Origin: Cytobacillus citreus | Lineage (GTDB): Bacteria > Bacillota > Bacilli > Bacillales > Cytobacillaceae | Reading direction: 5' to 3' | Length of the DNA stretch: 64,000 nucleotides | Assembly (NCBI RefSeq): GCF_018343665.1 | Contig: NZ_JAGYPM010000002.1 | Location: 411,969-475,968, forward strand | Shown here: piece by piece, positions 16,410 to 25,546 of the stretch | Layout: each line of letters begins with the position of its first letter | Numbering within the stretch: position 1 is the stretch's first letter | The notes under the pieces: generated by a model | Database searches by the model: none | The model's input: only the letters and a program-made list of their open reading frames with translations | What the model was told of the DNA's origin: nothing | Made by a program: the position numbers and the translations under genes

Positions 16410-17409
16410 GTTGTGGTTTGTTCTTGTTGGTGTCTTGTTCGTCGGTTTTGTTTTTCTTGAAGGATTTGACTTCGGGGCTGGAATGAGTACAAGATTCCTT
16501 GCAAAAAATGACTTAGAAAAACGAGTATTGATTAATACCATTGGTCCGTTCTGGGATGCCAATGAAGTATGGCTGATTACAGCCGGAGGAGCCATGTTTG
16601 CAGCGTTTCCTCATTGGTATGCGACACTGTTTAGCGGTTATTATTTACCGTTCGTCGTTCTCTTGCTCGCTTTAATTGCAAGAGGTGTTGCCTTTGAGTT
16701 TAGAGGCAAGGTTGACTCCAAAAGATGGACGCAGACATGGGATTGGTCGATCCTGCTTGGCAGTATTTTACCGCCGTTTTTGTTAGGTGTGTTATTTTCT
16801 GGTCTTATCAAAGGACTGCCGATTGATGAGAACATGAATATGCACGCTGGATTCTTAGATATAGTCAATGTCTATACCGTTGTTGGCGGACTTGCGTTCG
16901 TATTGTTATCGTATTTACACGGCTTGATGTTTATTACATTAAAAACGACAGGCTCCCTTCGTGAACGTGCCCGTCAAGCAGCATTGAAAATGTATATTGC
17001 TTCTGGTGCAGTTGTGGTGCTTTTTGTTGTATTAACAGCGGTTTACACAGAGGCATTTGCAGAAAAAGGCGCTATCCTAATTCCGGTGTACGGGCTTGCT
17101 ATTGTTTTATACCTGCTGCTGTATCCTTTATTACGCAATAAAAAAGAAGGTTTCAGCTTTACAGTAACAGGTTTAATTATGGTACTTGTCACATCGTCGT
17201 TCTTTATTGCTTTATTCCCGAATGTGATGATTAGCTCCATCGATATTGTTAATAATTTGACTGTTTACAATGCGGCATCTGGTGATTATTCATTGAAATT
17301 TATGGCGATTGTTGCAGCGATTATGGTTCCGATTGTTCTTGGATATACGATTTGGAGCTACTATGTATTTAGAAAACGCGTAACAAGTAAGGAGCATTTA
17401 GAATACTAA
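16396..17409 (+). CDS. cydB: Cytochrome bd oxidase subunit II
   Basis: Second membrane subunit of the bd oxidase, 337 aa, starting MQLSELWFVLVGVLFVGFVF, then LEGFDFGAGM, the usual CydB opening with the EGFDFG motif. GPFWDANEVWLITAGGAMFA (about residues 51-70) is the other family signature. The ATG at 16396 has GGGAGGG 8 nt upstream and lies inside the end of cydA; an upstream in-frame ATG at 16336 is far from that site and was rejected. The gene overlaps cydD by one base (TAATG), so the four genes are translationally coupled. Confidence 0.95.
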   Translation: MQLSELWFVLVGVLFVGFVFLEGFDFGAGMSTRFLAKNDLEKRVLINTIGPFWDANEVWLITAGGAMFAAFPHWYATLFSGYYLPFVVLLLALIARGVAFEFRGKVDSKRWTQTWDWSILLGSILPPFLLGVLFSGLIKGLPIDENMNMHAGFLDIVNVYTVVGGLAFVLLSYLHGLMFITLKTTGSLRERARQAALKMYIASGAVVVLFVVLTAVYTEAFAEKGAILIPVYGLAIVLYLLLYPLLRNKKEGFSFTVTGLIMVLVTSSFFIALFPNVMISSIDIVNNLTVYNAASGDYSLKFMAIVAAIMVPIVLGYTIWSYYVFRKRVTSKEHLEY

Positions 17410-19136
17410 TGGACAAACAACTTTTCAACTATCATGGCAGTAAAACACATATGCTAGTAGTTGGAATACTTACGGTTGCACAGGCTATCACAATTATTTT
17501 TCAAGCGATTTTTTTATCGGAAGCAATTGTGAAAATGTATAACGGGACTGCTTGGTCAGCAGTCCTTCCCTCGTTTTATTGTTTTATCGCAGCGTATGTG
17601 CTCCGGCATTTAATCCAATGGGCGAAGGAAAGACTTGCCTATCGTTTTGCTGATAAAACGTCTCTTTACGTTCAGCAGTTACTTGTTCGAAAGTTATTCG
17701 AGCTTGGTCCTCGCCGGATCGGAAAGCACGGTTCCGGAAACATGATCACACTATGTTTAGAAGGAATCCCCAATTTTCGAACATATCTCGAGCTTTTTAT
17801 TCCTCGTTTTATTGCAACCGTTTGTATTCCGATTGTAGTACTCATCTACGTTTTAACGGTTGATATAACTTCAGCCATTATTCTTGCTATCGTCATGCCG
17901 ATTTTGATTGTTTTTCTTGTTTTACTAGGGCTGCTTGCTCAAAAGCAAATTGATGCACAATGGGATACTTATCAGCTGCTTTCCCGTCACTTTGTAGATT
18001 CATTACGGGGGCTTGTCACGCTGAAATATTTGGGACAAAGTAAAGCTCATCAAAGTGCCATTGCAACAGTAAGTAATAAATACAGGATTGCTACGAATCG
18101 CACACTAAGGATGGCTTTCTTATCGACATTTTCATTAGATTTCTTTTCGAGCTTATCTGTCGCCATTGTAGCTGTTGAGCTTGGACTGCGCCTTATAAAT
18201 GGAGACATTGGCTTTGAGGCTGCGTTAGCCATCCTCATTTTAGCACCAGAATATTTCTTGCCAGTGCGTGATCTAGGGAATGATTATCATGCGACGATGG
18301 ATGGGAAGGAAGCTGGAGAGAAAATCCGTGAACTGCTTGAGATGGAGACATTTGCTAGTGAAGATAGTGAGATATCCGTTCCCAAATGGAATGAAGAAAG
18401 TACATTAACGGTGCAACAGCTTGCAAAAAGCTCAGATGATGAAGAGAGGCTGCTTTTGAAAAATATAAGTTTTCAAGTGAACGGCTTCAAAAAAGTAGGG
18501 ATTGTCGGAGCGTCTGGAGCTGGTAAATCTACGCTTATCGATCTTTTATCAGGCTTTTCTTATCCAACAGGTGGAGAAATTGAAATAGATGAAACTGAAA
18601 TTCCTTATTTTTCATTGAAAGATTGGCAGGAGCAAGTGACCTATATCCCGCAGCATCCGTATATTTTTGCTGGAACAGTCGCAGAGAATATTAGCTGGTA
18701 TGAACCAAATTCTCCAAGTGAAAAGATAGAAGAAGCGGCAGAAATGACTGGCTTAATGGAATTAATTAAAAGCTTTCCGAATGGTCTAGATGAAAGAATA
18801 GGCCAAGGCGGGCGGAGTTTAAGTGGAGGGGAAGAGCAGCGCATTGCATTAGCACGCGGTTTGCTGCAAGTCCGTCCAATTATGTTAGTGGATGAACCAA
18901 CAGCCCATCTAGATATTGAAACAGAACATGAGATTAAGAGCTTAATGCTTCCATTATTAGAAAATAAACTCGTCTTTTTTGCGACACATCGTCTGCATTG
19001 GATGCGAGATATGGATGTTATTTTGGTATTGGAAAATGGCCAAATCGTTGAACAGGGAACACATGCTGAGCTTTATCAGCAAAAAGGTGTCTATTATCGA
19101 CTAATAAAGGCACAAAGGGGGGAAAGTGCGGAATGA
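17409..19136 (+). CDS. cydD: Thiol reductant ABC exporter, CydD subunit
   Basis: ABC transporter half-unit of 575 aa: six membrane helices (about residues 15-300) and a C-terminal ATPase. Walker A is GASGAGKST, the signature is LSGGEEQRIALARG, and Walker B is IMLVDEPTAHLD. With CydC it forms the exporter of glutathione/cysteine or haem-related function needed to assemble cytochrome bd. In B. subtilis this position is named cydC, so names may differ between databases. The ATG overlaps the cydB stop by one base, and the gene overlaps the next by 4 bp. Confidence 0.92.
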   Translation: MDKQLFNYHGSKTHMLVVGILTVAQAITIIFQAIFLSEAIVKMYNGTAWSAVLPSFYCFIAAYVLRHLIQWAKERLAYRFADKTSLYVQQLLVRKLFELGPRRIGKHGSGNMITLCLEGIPNFRTYLELFIPRFIATVCIPIVVLIYVLTVDITSAIILAIVMPILIVFLVLLGLLAQKQIDAQWDTYQLLSRHFVDSLRGLVTLKYLGQSKAHQSAIATVSNKYRIATNRTLRMAFLSTFSLDFFSSLSVAIVAVELGLRLINGDIGFEAALAILILAPEYFLPVRDLGNDYHATMDGKEAGEKIRELLEMETFASEDSEISVPKWNEESTLTVQQLAKSSDDEERLLLKNISFQVNGFKKVGIVGASGAGKSTLIDLLSGFSYPTGGEIEIDETEIPYFSLKDWQEQVTYIPQHPYIFAGTVAENISWYEPNSPSEKIEEAAEMTGLMELIKSFPNGLDERIGQGGRSLSGGEEQRIALARGLLQVRPIMLVDEPTAHLDIETEHEIKSLMLPLLENKLVFFATHRLHWMRDMDVILVLENGQIVEQGTHAELYQQKGVYYRLIKAQRGESAE

Positions 19137-20863
19137 ACTTATTTCGAACCTATATTGCTCCCTACTTAAAACAATATAAGTGGTTAATGGGTTTTACGAT
19201 TTTTTTAGGCATATTAACGGCTCTTACTGCATCCATGCTAACATTTACGTCGGGGTATTTAATTACAAGGGCTTCTGAAATGCCAGAGACGATTCTTCTT
19301 CTCTATATTCCAATCGTTGGTGTTCGGACATTTGGGATATCGAGAGCTGTCACACGGTATTTAGAGAGGCTGACTGGACATAATGCAGTACTCAAAATAT
19401 TGTCTGATATGCGCGTGAAGCTGTACGGAATATTAGAGCCGCAAGCATTGTTTATCCGTTCCCGGTTCCAAACGGGGGATTTACTAGGCACACTTGCAGA
19501 CGATATTGAACATTTGCAAGATGCTTATATTCGAACAATTTTTCCGACCATTATTGCACTATTTCTCTTTATGTATTCCATCAGTGTCTTAGCCCTGTTT
19601 GATTGGGTATTTGCCTTGTGGATGGCCTTTTGTTTAAGTATCATCGTGTTTGTTTATCCGCTCTTGTCCTTATTTTCCTTGAAAAAAAGGCAGATCGAGC
19701 AAAAAGAAAAACGAAGTCGATTGTATCAAACATTTACAGATGCTTTATTTGGTTTAAGTGATTGGATTATTAGCGGGAAGAAGGAGCGCTTTATTAAGCG
19801 ATTTGCCTCTGAAAGTCAGGAAAGCCATAGCATTGATAAGAGAATTGCCTTTTGGAACCAGGCTCGTACGTTTCAGCTTCAGGTTTTGTCAGGCATTATC
19901 TTAATTATTGTCGGAGTGTGGGCAGGCTCTGCGGCTCAGGCGGGTGAGATTATGCCGACTTACATTGCGGCCTTTACTCTAGTTACACTGCCAATTTTGG
20001 AAGGGATGCTCCCACTCTCACATGCCATTGAGCGAATCCCGGTCTATCAGGAATCATTACAGCGCATTGAACATATTCGCCAATTTGTTCCTGAAAAAAA
20101 GGTGTTAGCTGAAAAAGGAGAATTTTCTCATCATCCAGAGATTCTGTTTAAGGATGTTTCCTATCGTTATGAAGGGGAAAACAAGGATGCTCTTCGTCAC
20201 GTTTCTTTGTCTATTCCGCATGGGCAAAAAATAGCGCTTCTTGGAAAAAGTGGGGCAGGAAAATCAACCTTATTACAATTGCTGCTAGGTGCCATTTCTC
20301 CTACTACCGGGACGGTCCATTTTCACGGACAGCATCCAGAATCATATGATGAGGACATCTATAAATATGTAGGTGTTCTCAACCAAAAACCGTACTTATT
20401 TGCCACAACAGTTGAAAATAATATTCGGTTAGGCAATAAAGAGGCAAAGGCAGAGGAAGTGGCTGAGGTCATTAAGCAAGTAAAGCTCGATCACTATATC
20501 CATTCACTTCCGAAGGGGATTCACACGCAAATGGAAGAAACAGGTCAACGGTTCTCTGGCGGCGAAAGGCAGAGAATCGCATTGGCACGAATTTTATTAA
20601 AGAATACGCCCATTGTCGTATTAGATGAACCGACAGTAGGGCTAGATCCGCAAACCGAAGCGGACTTGCTGGAAACCATGTTTACGACATTAAAGGATAA
20701 AACGGTTATTTTAATCACGCATCATCTCATTGGAATTGAAAAAATGGATCAGATTCTATTTTTAGATAAGGGGCAGGTTGCGATGAGCGGGACACATAAG
20801 CAGCTCATGGAGACGAGTGCTCGCTACAGGCAGCTTTATTTATTGGATCGGGGAGAAGAATAA
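19133..20863 (+). CDS. cydC: Thiol reductant ABC exporter, CydC subunit
   Basis: Second half of the heterodimeric exporter, 576 aa, with an N-terminal membrane domain (SGYLITRASEMPETILLLYI is characteristic of CydC) and a C-terminal ATPase: Walker A GKSGAGKST, signature FSGGERQRIALARI, Walker B IVVLDEPTVGLD. The start ATG overlaps the end of cydD by 4 bp (ATGA). It closes the operon and is followed within a few bases by a strong terminator. In B. subtilis nomenclature this gene is called cydD. Confidence 0.92.
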   Translation: MNLFRTYIAPYLKQYKWLMGFTIFLGILTALTASMLTFTSGYLITRASEMPETILLLYIPIVGVRTFGISRAVTRYLERLTGHNAVLKILSDMRVKLYGILEPQALFIRSRFQTGDLLGTLADDIEHLQDAYIRTIFPTIIALFLFMYSISVLALFDWVFALWMAFCLSIIVFVYPLLSLFSLKKRQIEQKEKRSRLYQTFTDALFGLSDWIISGKKERFIKRFASESQESHSIDKRIAFWNQARTFQLQVLSGIILIIVGVWAGSAAQAGEIMPTYIAAFTLVTLPILEGMLPLSHAIERIPVYQESLQRIEHIRQFVPEKKVLAEKGEFSHHPEILFKDVSYRYEGENKDALRHVSLSIPHGQKIALLGKSGAGKSTLLQLLLGAISPTTGTVHFHGQHPESYDEDIYKYVGVLNQKPYLFATTVENNIRLGNKEAKAEEVAEVIKQVKLDHYIHSLPKGIHTQMEETGQRFSGGERQRIALARILLKNTPIVVLDEPTVGLDPQTEADLLETMFTTLKDKTVILITHHLIGIEKMDQILFLDKGQVAMSGTHKQLMETSARYRQLYLLDRGEE

Positions 20864-20865
20864 AG

Positions 20866-20898
20866 AAAGGATTTGCTCACCACGAGCAAATCCTTTTT
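20866..20898. terminator. Bidirectional terminator between cydC and the S-layer gene
   Basis: AAAGGATTTGCTC and GAGCAAATCCTTT form a perfect 13-bp stem with a 5-nt loop, with T-runs on both strands. It serves the convergent cyd operon and S-layer gene. Confidence 0.9.
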
Positions 20899-20901
20899 CC
20901 A

Positions 20902-23460
20902 TTATTTTTTAATCGTAATTTCAGTTCCTGCTTTTAGAGTATTGTTTGCTTTGTCTTTAATTGCTGCAGTTTCTCTTGTCAAAATTACTATTTTACCAGT
21001 AGTAAATGTAGTACCATTTTGCGGAATAATGAACAATTCATTTTCATTAGAACTGCCTTGTACTTTATATTGATCATTTTTTAGTTTTTCATTATTGACC
21101 GTTATATCTAAATTTGATTGATTGCCATCAAACAGGAAGATATTTTCTGAGAATGTTAGTTTGATATTTTCATTTTCAACGGCACCGCTTTTCAAGAGTG
21201 GCTGTGTATTATCGGTCAGTGTAATGGAACTTGTGTATATGTCCATGGTGTTATCTGAGAGATCCTTTACGCCTTTTGCAGTAATGCTGTATTTCGTTGT
21301 TGTCGGGATGGTGCCTTCAGGGAGCGTAATCGTCACTTCTCGTTGGTTAGGGCTCAAGGTTAAGGTTGAATTTGACGGTATCGTGCTATTTCCAATGAAA
21401 TAGTTTGAGTACAATGTTGCGGTCCCTGCATCTACTTCTTCATTAAATTCGGCGGTGAATATCCCGTTTCCAGATGCTTCGGAAAATGTAACCTTTGGCT
21501 TTTCTGAATCCAATTTTTTCGTGATGGAAGTAGTAAAGGCACTGTTATTATTTTCCGATATGCTTCTATCTTTGACAGCCCCCACTGAGCCACTTATAGT
21601 GTATGTCCCGTCCTTTAATTTACTCGCATCAATGATAATTTGGTTCTCCCTGTTCGATTTGAAGGTTGGTGTTATTGTATTTCCTTTATAGGAAATATTT
21701 ATTTTGTCAGCGGCTGGAGTGCCTGCTTTTAGCGGCTTGTTAAAGGTTAGCCGGAATTCATTTGTATTCTTATCGAATTGGGCACTAACAAATCTAGGTG
21801 GTGTCAGATCCTTGGTCATCGTGACGGTTTTTTCATATGTCCGTCCTGTATTGCCATCAAGATCCTTATATGACTTTACTTGTATATATAAATAAACGGA
21901 GATGTCATTTTTACTGTAAATGGTTGCAGGCAGTTCAATTTCGAATTTTGTTTTTCTGCCGTCGGAGATGTCTTTAATGGATGCTGGTCTAATGGTGGAA
22001 TTGTTTTTTGTAATGGCAAGGTGATTTGAAGCATTGAAGTCTGCTAATGCTTCGCTAAATTCAATTGTAATGGTTTTCTCATCCTTCACCTGCAGAGAGC
22101 TAACCGTAGGGGCTATCGTATCGGCTGCAGGATTATAGAGAAAATTGCTGCTATATGTGTTCATCGTATTAGGCGTGTAGACAACTAAATCCCTTGCCCC
22201 TGATACAACAATCGAATAATATTTGCCTTTTTGTAAACCGATTTTTTCAAGCTCTGATTTAGGGACAACGACTTTGTCAGTTTCATTAGATAATGAATTG
22301 AACTTAACAGCTTTTCCATTGATTGAAACGTTTAGAGGTGAGTTGCCGTCAATTAGCTCGGAAAAGGTGATCTCGACATTACCATTTAAATTCGTTGCCA
22401 CAGCGGAAACAGTTGGCCTGATTGTGTCTGAAAATGTGAAAGAGGAGATATAGTCTTCCGTGCCTAATGGTTCGTAATTAGTGGTTTGGATATTTTTTTT
22501 CACTGTGACGGTGTAGGCCGAGTTTGTATAAAGTGGTTCATATAGTTCGATAATGGCCGTTTTTTTGGTATCTGACAGCTTGATGCTTTTAATCGATCGA
22601 CCAGAAACGCTATAATTTGCTATGTTTTCAGCCCCATTTGCCCCATTGCCGGAAAGCATCGCTTTATTAAACTCAACTTTTATTCGCTTTGGTTCGGATG
22701 CGCTAACTTTTCCAACCTTAGGGGTAAAATTAGAACCAATGGAATTTAAGCGATCGGTTAGTGTTTTTTTGATGACAGGATTGTCTACATAGGGTAAGTA
22801 AAATCTTGCGGCTTCTAGATGTTTTTCCGCTTTTGCGAAATTATTGGCAGCGATCGCTTTTTGCGCCAAATCGATTTCAATTTTCACTGTAACAGGATAC
22901 ATCGCACTATCGCGAACCCTTTCAGCAGCTTGTTTATAATGAGAGCGGATGAGGTCACGTGTCGACTTGCCGTATACGCGATCCAAGAGGATGGCCTGCT
23001 TGCGGATTTCCCGCGAAAGCTCATGATACGCCATTTCTGTAGCATCATTGATAAGGTTTTTATTTATTTGATTAGCTAACACTTGCTGCTTTGCTCGAAT
23101 CTTTTCTCCAGCAGTGATCGCATCGATATAATACATTGTTCGATTGATATGAAGCTTAACATGTTCATCAAGCTCGGCCATATATCTGTTCTTTTGTGAA
23201 GCGGGTAAGGTGTTGACTGCTTTTACAGCCTTGTCATAGGCTGTCTTCGCTGCGTTATAGGCTGCCCACGGCCGGGTTGTTCCATCTGCTTTGCCTTCAA
23301 TTGATATGGCCCATTTTAAAATGGTCCCCGCATCCTTTGCTGCCTTTACTAGCTTTTCAACCTCAGTGACAGAAGCAGCTTCAATGGAGTTTGTCGCAAC
23401 AAAAGCAGAAGCTGCAATGGCAGAGGCACTTACAATTTTAATGGCTTTCTTTTTGGTCAT
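20902..23460 (-). CDS. SbsC-like S-layer protein with Ig-like domains
   Basis: 852-aa exported protein with a signal peptide (about residues 1-29, ending NSIEAAS). Residues about 30-240 are helical and match the secondary-cell-wall-polymer binding part of Geobacillus SbsC; the stretch ILLDRVYGKSTRDLIRSHYK is nearly the SbsC motif. The remaining ~600 residues are repeated Ig-like beta domains of the SbsA type, each with a motif such as DTIRPTVSAVA, EVTFSE or KTITIEFSEAL, plus GARDL/GVKDLSDNT. This fits a cell-surface lattice or matrix protein. No SLH domain is present. The ATG at 23460 has a GGGGGAT site upstream. It is about 250 aa shorter than SbsC itself. Confidence 0.85.
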   Translation of the reverse strand: MTKKKAIKIVSASAIAASAFVATNSIEAASVTEVEKLVKAAKDAGTILKWAISIEGKADGTTRPWAAYNAAKTAYDKAVKAVNTLPASQKNRYMAELDEHVKLHINRTMYYIDAITAGEKIRAKQQVLANQINKNLINDATEMAYHELSREIRKQAILLDRVYGKSTRDLIRSHYKQAAERVRDSAMYPVTVKIEIDLAQKAIAANNFAKAEKHLEAARFYLPYVDNPVIKKTLTDRLNSIGSNFTPKVGKVSASEPKRIKVEFNKAMLSGNGANGAENIANYSVSGRSIKSIKLSDTKKTAIIELYEPLYTNSAYTVTVKKNIQTTNYEPLGTEDYISSFTFSDTIRPTVSAVATNLNGNVEITFSELIDGNSPLNVSINGKAVKFNSLSNETDKVVVPKSELEKIGLQKGKYYSIVVSGARDLVVYTPNTMNTYSSNFLYNPAADTIAPTVSSLQVKDEKTITIEFSEALADFNASNHLAITKNNSTIRPASIKDISDGRKTKFEIELPATIYSKNDISVYLYIQVKSYKDLDGNTGRTYEKTVTMTKDLTPPRFVSAQFDKNTNEFRLTFNKPLKAGTPAADKINISYKGNTITPTFKSNRENQIIIDASKLKDGTYTISGSVGAVKDRSISENNNSAFTTSITKKLDSEKPKVTFSEASGNGIFTAEFNEEVDAGTATLYSNYFIGNSTIPSNSTLTLSPNQREVTITLPEGTIPTTTKYSITAKGVKDLSDNTMDIYTSSITLTDNTQPLLKSGAVENENIKLTFSENIFLFDGNQSNLDITVNNEKLKNDQYKVQGSSNENELFIIPQNGTTFTTGKIVILTRETAAIKDKANNTLKAGTEITIKK

Positions 23461-23769
23461 AGATATCCCCCTTGGTAACGAATAAGTGGTATTTGTGGTA
23501 ATGTCTGGAATGCATTTGTGCTTTTATTGTAAGAGATTGAGGGATATTGATAAATAGATAAAATGGCATACTTTTATAATGGTCTTAATGATATAATGGC
23601 TTTTTTTCATATCCTTCCTAATGACTAATTTATAAACAGTATTTGGAAATAAAGGGCATTATTATTGGAGCTATTATTGAAAGAAGCGATAAAACACCGT
23701 CAAAATTAGTGCTCCTAAAGAGGATGCTAATTTTGACGGTTTAATCTGAGTTCTAAATCTTTAAATCAA
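23461..23769. other. Intergenic region before the S-layer gene
   Basis: Holds the upstream region of the S-layer gene (23461-23620, AT-rich, promoter expected but not assigned) and the terminator of the DUF3298 gene at 23696-23740. No other gene was seen. Confidence 0.5.
23696..23740 (-). terminator. Terminator of the DUF3298 gene
   Basis: ACCGTCAAAATTAG and CTAATTTTGACGGT form a perfect 14-bp stem, with TGTTTTATC after it on the minus strand. Confidence 0.85.
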
Positions 23770-24684
23770 TTATCTGAATACAGAATACGGAACTTTAACT
23801 TCTAGCATTCCAGCTGCATAGGCGGCAGCTTCGTAATGCTGGAATTTAACAACGATTCCATTGTCGTAAAAATAAAAAGGTCGACTATTATCAAATGTTA
23901 AATCATCAAGCTGGTCTGTAAATACCATGCCGATTTTTTTATTCTGATTTAACAGATCTGCTTTTGTATACTTCATTAACTTAGTTAGCTCACTTTTATT
24001 TTCTGCAACATTGGTTAATGCAATTTGATTTCCAGTCCGAACATCAAAATTATAAGACTGAACAGTAGTTATACCATGGGCTCCACCTGTATAGGTGTAG
24101 TCATAAATAAGGATACTGAGGAGGTTGTTTTTGTTGTATTTTACTTCATAACTTACTTCATAGCTGTATTCATGGTCAGGATCCTCTTTATTAGATTTTT
24201 TCACTTCGAGTGCTGATTTATAGGAAGATTCTATATGTTTTTGTAAAACGTCATTAATATTTTTTTGTGCAGTGCTATTCAATAATCCTTCTACTTGTGG
24301 ATATTGAAATACGTCTTGATAATTTGCTTTTGCAACCTTTACACCGAGTGCTTGCAGTTTAGCTTTGGAAGGCGTTTCGTATTTTGCAGCTGCGGATTTC
24401 TTAATGAATGACCCTTCGCCAACACCGTAAAGTCCTCCTAAATCATTCCTGTATGAATAAACGCGATATTCTTCACCTTTATTAAGTTTTCTGACCTCAA
24501 CTAACGTTTTATTATCTTTGTCAAACTTCCACAGTTGTGAATCTTGTAAGATAGTTACTTTTCCTATTTGCCCATTTCTCAGTTCTGTTTTTCCCCACAT
24601 GACACTTGCCTTCGCAGAAGTGTTAGGTAAAATTGAAAAAATAAGAACAATAGCAAACAATAAACTTACTATTCTCTTCATCAT
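23770..24684 (-). CDS. Secreted protein: surface module plus DUF4163/DUF3298 (RsiV-like) domain
   Basis: 304-aa exported protein with a signal peptide (1-27). Residues about 28-113 form the surface module seen elsewhere in this window: VMWGKTELRNGQIGKVTI, QLWKF, NKGEEYRVYSY, GGLYGVGEG, KYETPSKAKL. Residues about 115-304 resemble DUF4163 followed by DUF3298, as in RsiV and PdaC: YPQVEGLLNSTAQKNIND, YTGGAHGITTVQSYNFDV and the closing YAAGMLEVKVPYSVF. Related domains bind lysozyme or help peptidoglycan deacetylases, so a cell-wall role is likely. Start ATG 24684 follows a GGGGAGG site. It is a lone gene with its own terminator. Confidence 0.75.
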   Translation of the reverse strand: MMKRIVSLLFAIVLIFSILPNTSAKASVMWGKTELRNGQIGKVTILQDSQLWKFDKDNKTLVEVRKLNKGEEYRVYSYRNDLGGLYGVGEGSFIKKSAAAKYETPSKAKLQALGVKVAKANYQDVFQYPQVEGLLNSTAQKNINDVLQKHIESSYKSALEVKKSNKEDPDHEYSYEVSYEVKYNKNNLLSILIYDYTYTGGAHGITTVQSYNFDVRTGNQIALTNVAENKSELTKLMKYTKADLLNQNKKIGMVFTDQLDDLTFDNSRPFYFYDNGIVVKFQHYEAAAYAAGMLEVKVPYSVFR

Positions 24685-24841
24685 AAAAGCCTCCCCGGAA
24701 AATTTTAATTTTTTTTAACTTTCTTAAACTTATAGACGTTCTGAATTAGAAAAAAGTTGACGATAAATTGAAAATTTTTTAGCTTAAACTCAGGCACGCG
24801 CCATGGGGATTTTATTTTTTTTATGATTCCTAATGTTTGTT

Positions 24842-24861
24842 TTAATCAAACGTTTGATTAA
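24842..24861. repeat. Dispersed palindrome with ATCAAACGTTTGAT core, copy 3
   Basis: Perfect 20-bp palindrome (TTAATCAAACGTTTGATTAA) just after the 3' end of the decayed gene at 24911-25314. The same palindrome and gene tail recur together at 39997-40150. Confidence 0.65.
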
Positions 24862-24910
24862 TAAGATTTTCCCTTTGATGAAGTAAAGTTAATAATTAAA
24901 CTAGAATGTC

Positions 24911-25314
24911 TCAATTCCACCAAGTCTTTAATTCTGTAAGTGTAACATCCCATAACAGTTCATTTGCTTTAATTGTATATGTTTCACATTATCCAATGAG
25001 ATTCCAAAAGATCTTATGTATCTATTTTCGGTATCGTTAGAATAGCTCTCTATATCTTTACTATTAATAGAAATCATGATGTTACCGTCAAAGTTACTAG
25101 CATCATCTGGTATGCCATAATTTCCTGAAAGTATAATATCTTTACCGTTTAGCGAGTAGGTAAACTCTTTAACATTTTTTTCATCACTACTATTTATATT
25201 TAATAGGGGTTCAATTTTTTGCTGTGCGATTTCAAAACTAGGGAGATTTTTATCTACTAATGTGGTGGCAGAAGGCGGTATTCGTAAGAAAAAACGATGT
25301 AAAAAGTACATCAA
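24911..25314 (-). pseudogene. Frameshifted hypothetical gene; its tail is duplicated near 40.1 kb
   Basis: The frame reading KEFTYSLNGKDIILSGNYG and ISLDNVKHI runs until about 24975. There a shift leads into TIKANELLWDVTLTELKTWW and Asn-stop (TGA at 24911). The second reading is the conserved one, because the duplicate at 40082-40196 encodes TIKANELLGDVTLTELKTWW in the same way. The first ~20 residues (HRFFLRIPPSATT) look unlike a signal or normal N-terminus and no ribosome site was seen. It was probably a small exported or lipoprotein-like protein. Function is unknown. Confidence 0.55.
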
Positions 25315-25426
25315 ATGCCTATAATAAAGACTGATAATTCTGAATTTATATATAATCCTGTTTTTATAAATATTAAATAAAAATAATTGACTGAAAGCTT
25401 AATTAATAATAAGATTTATGTAGAGA

Positions 25427-25448
25427 TAATCAAAATGTACCCAAAAGT
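25427..25448. promoter_or_regulatory. Two tandem IolR-type boxes before the inositol dehydrogenase gene
   Basis: TAATCAAAATG and TACCCAAAAGT, 11 bp apart, each fit the B. subtilis IolR consensus WRAYCAADARD at 10 of 11 positions. They lie about 100 bp upstream of the start codon. Sister sets occur at 32136 and 32726. Confidence 0.6.
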
Positions 25449-25509
25449 TGATAGACACTTGAGGTTGTCATCAAATCTCATATCACAAACTGATCTTTTT
25501 AATAAATTA

Positions 25510-25523
25510 TGAAAGCGCTTATC
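25510..25523 (+). promoter_or_regulatory. cre-like CcpA site before the inositol gene cluster
   Basis: TGAAAGCGCTTATC, with palindromic core AAAGCGCTT, about 25 bp before the start codon. One position departs from the consensus. It suggests glucose repression of inositol use. Confidence 0.55.
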
Positions 25524-25546
25524 AAGCAGATAAAAGGAGAATCACC

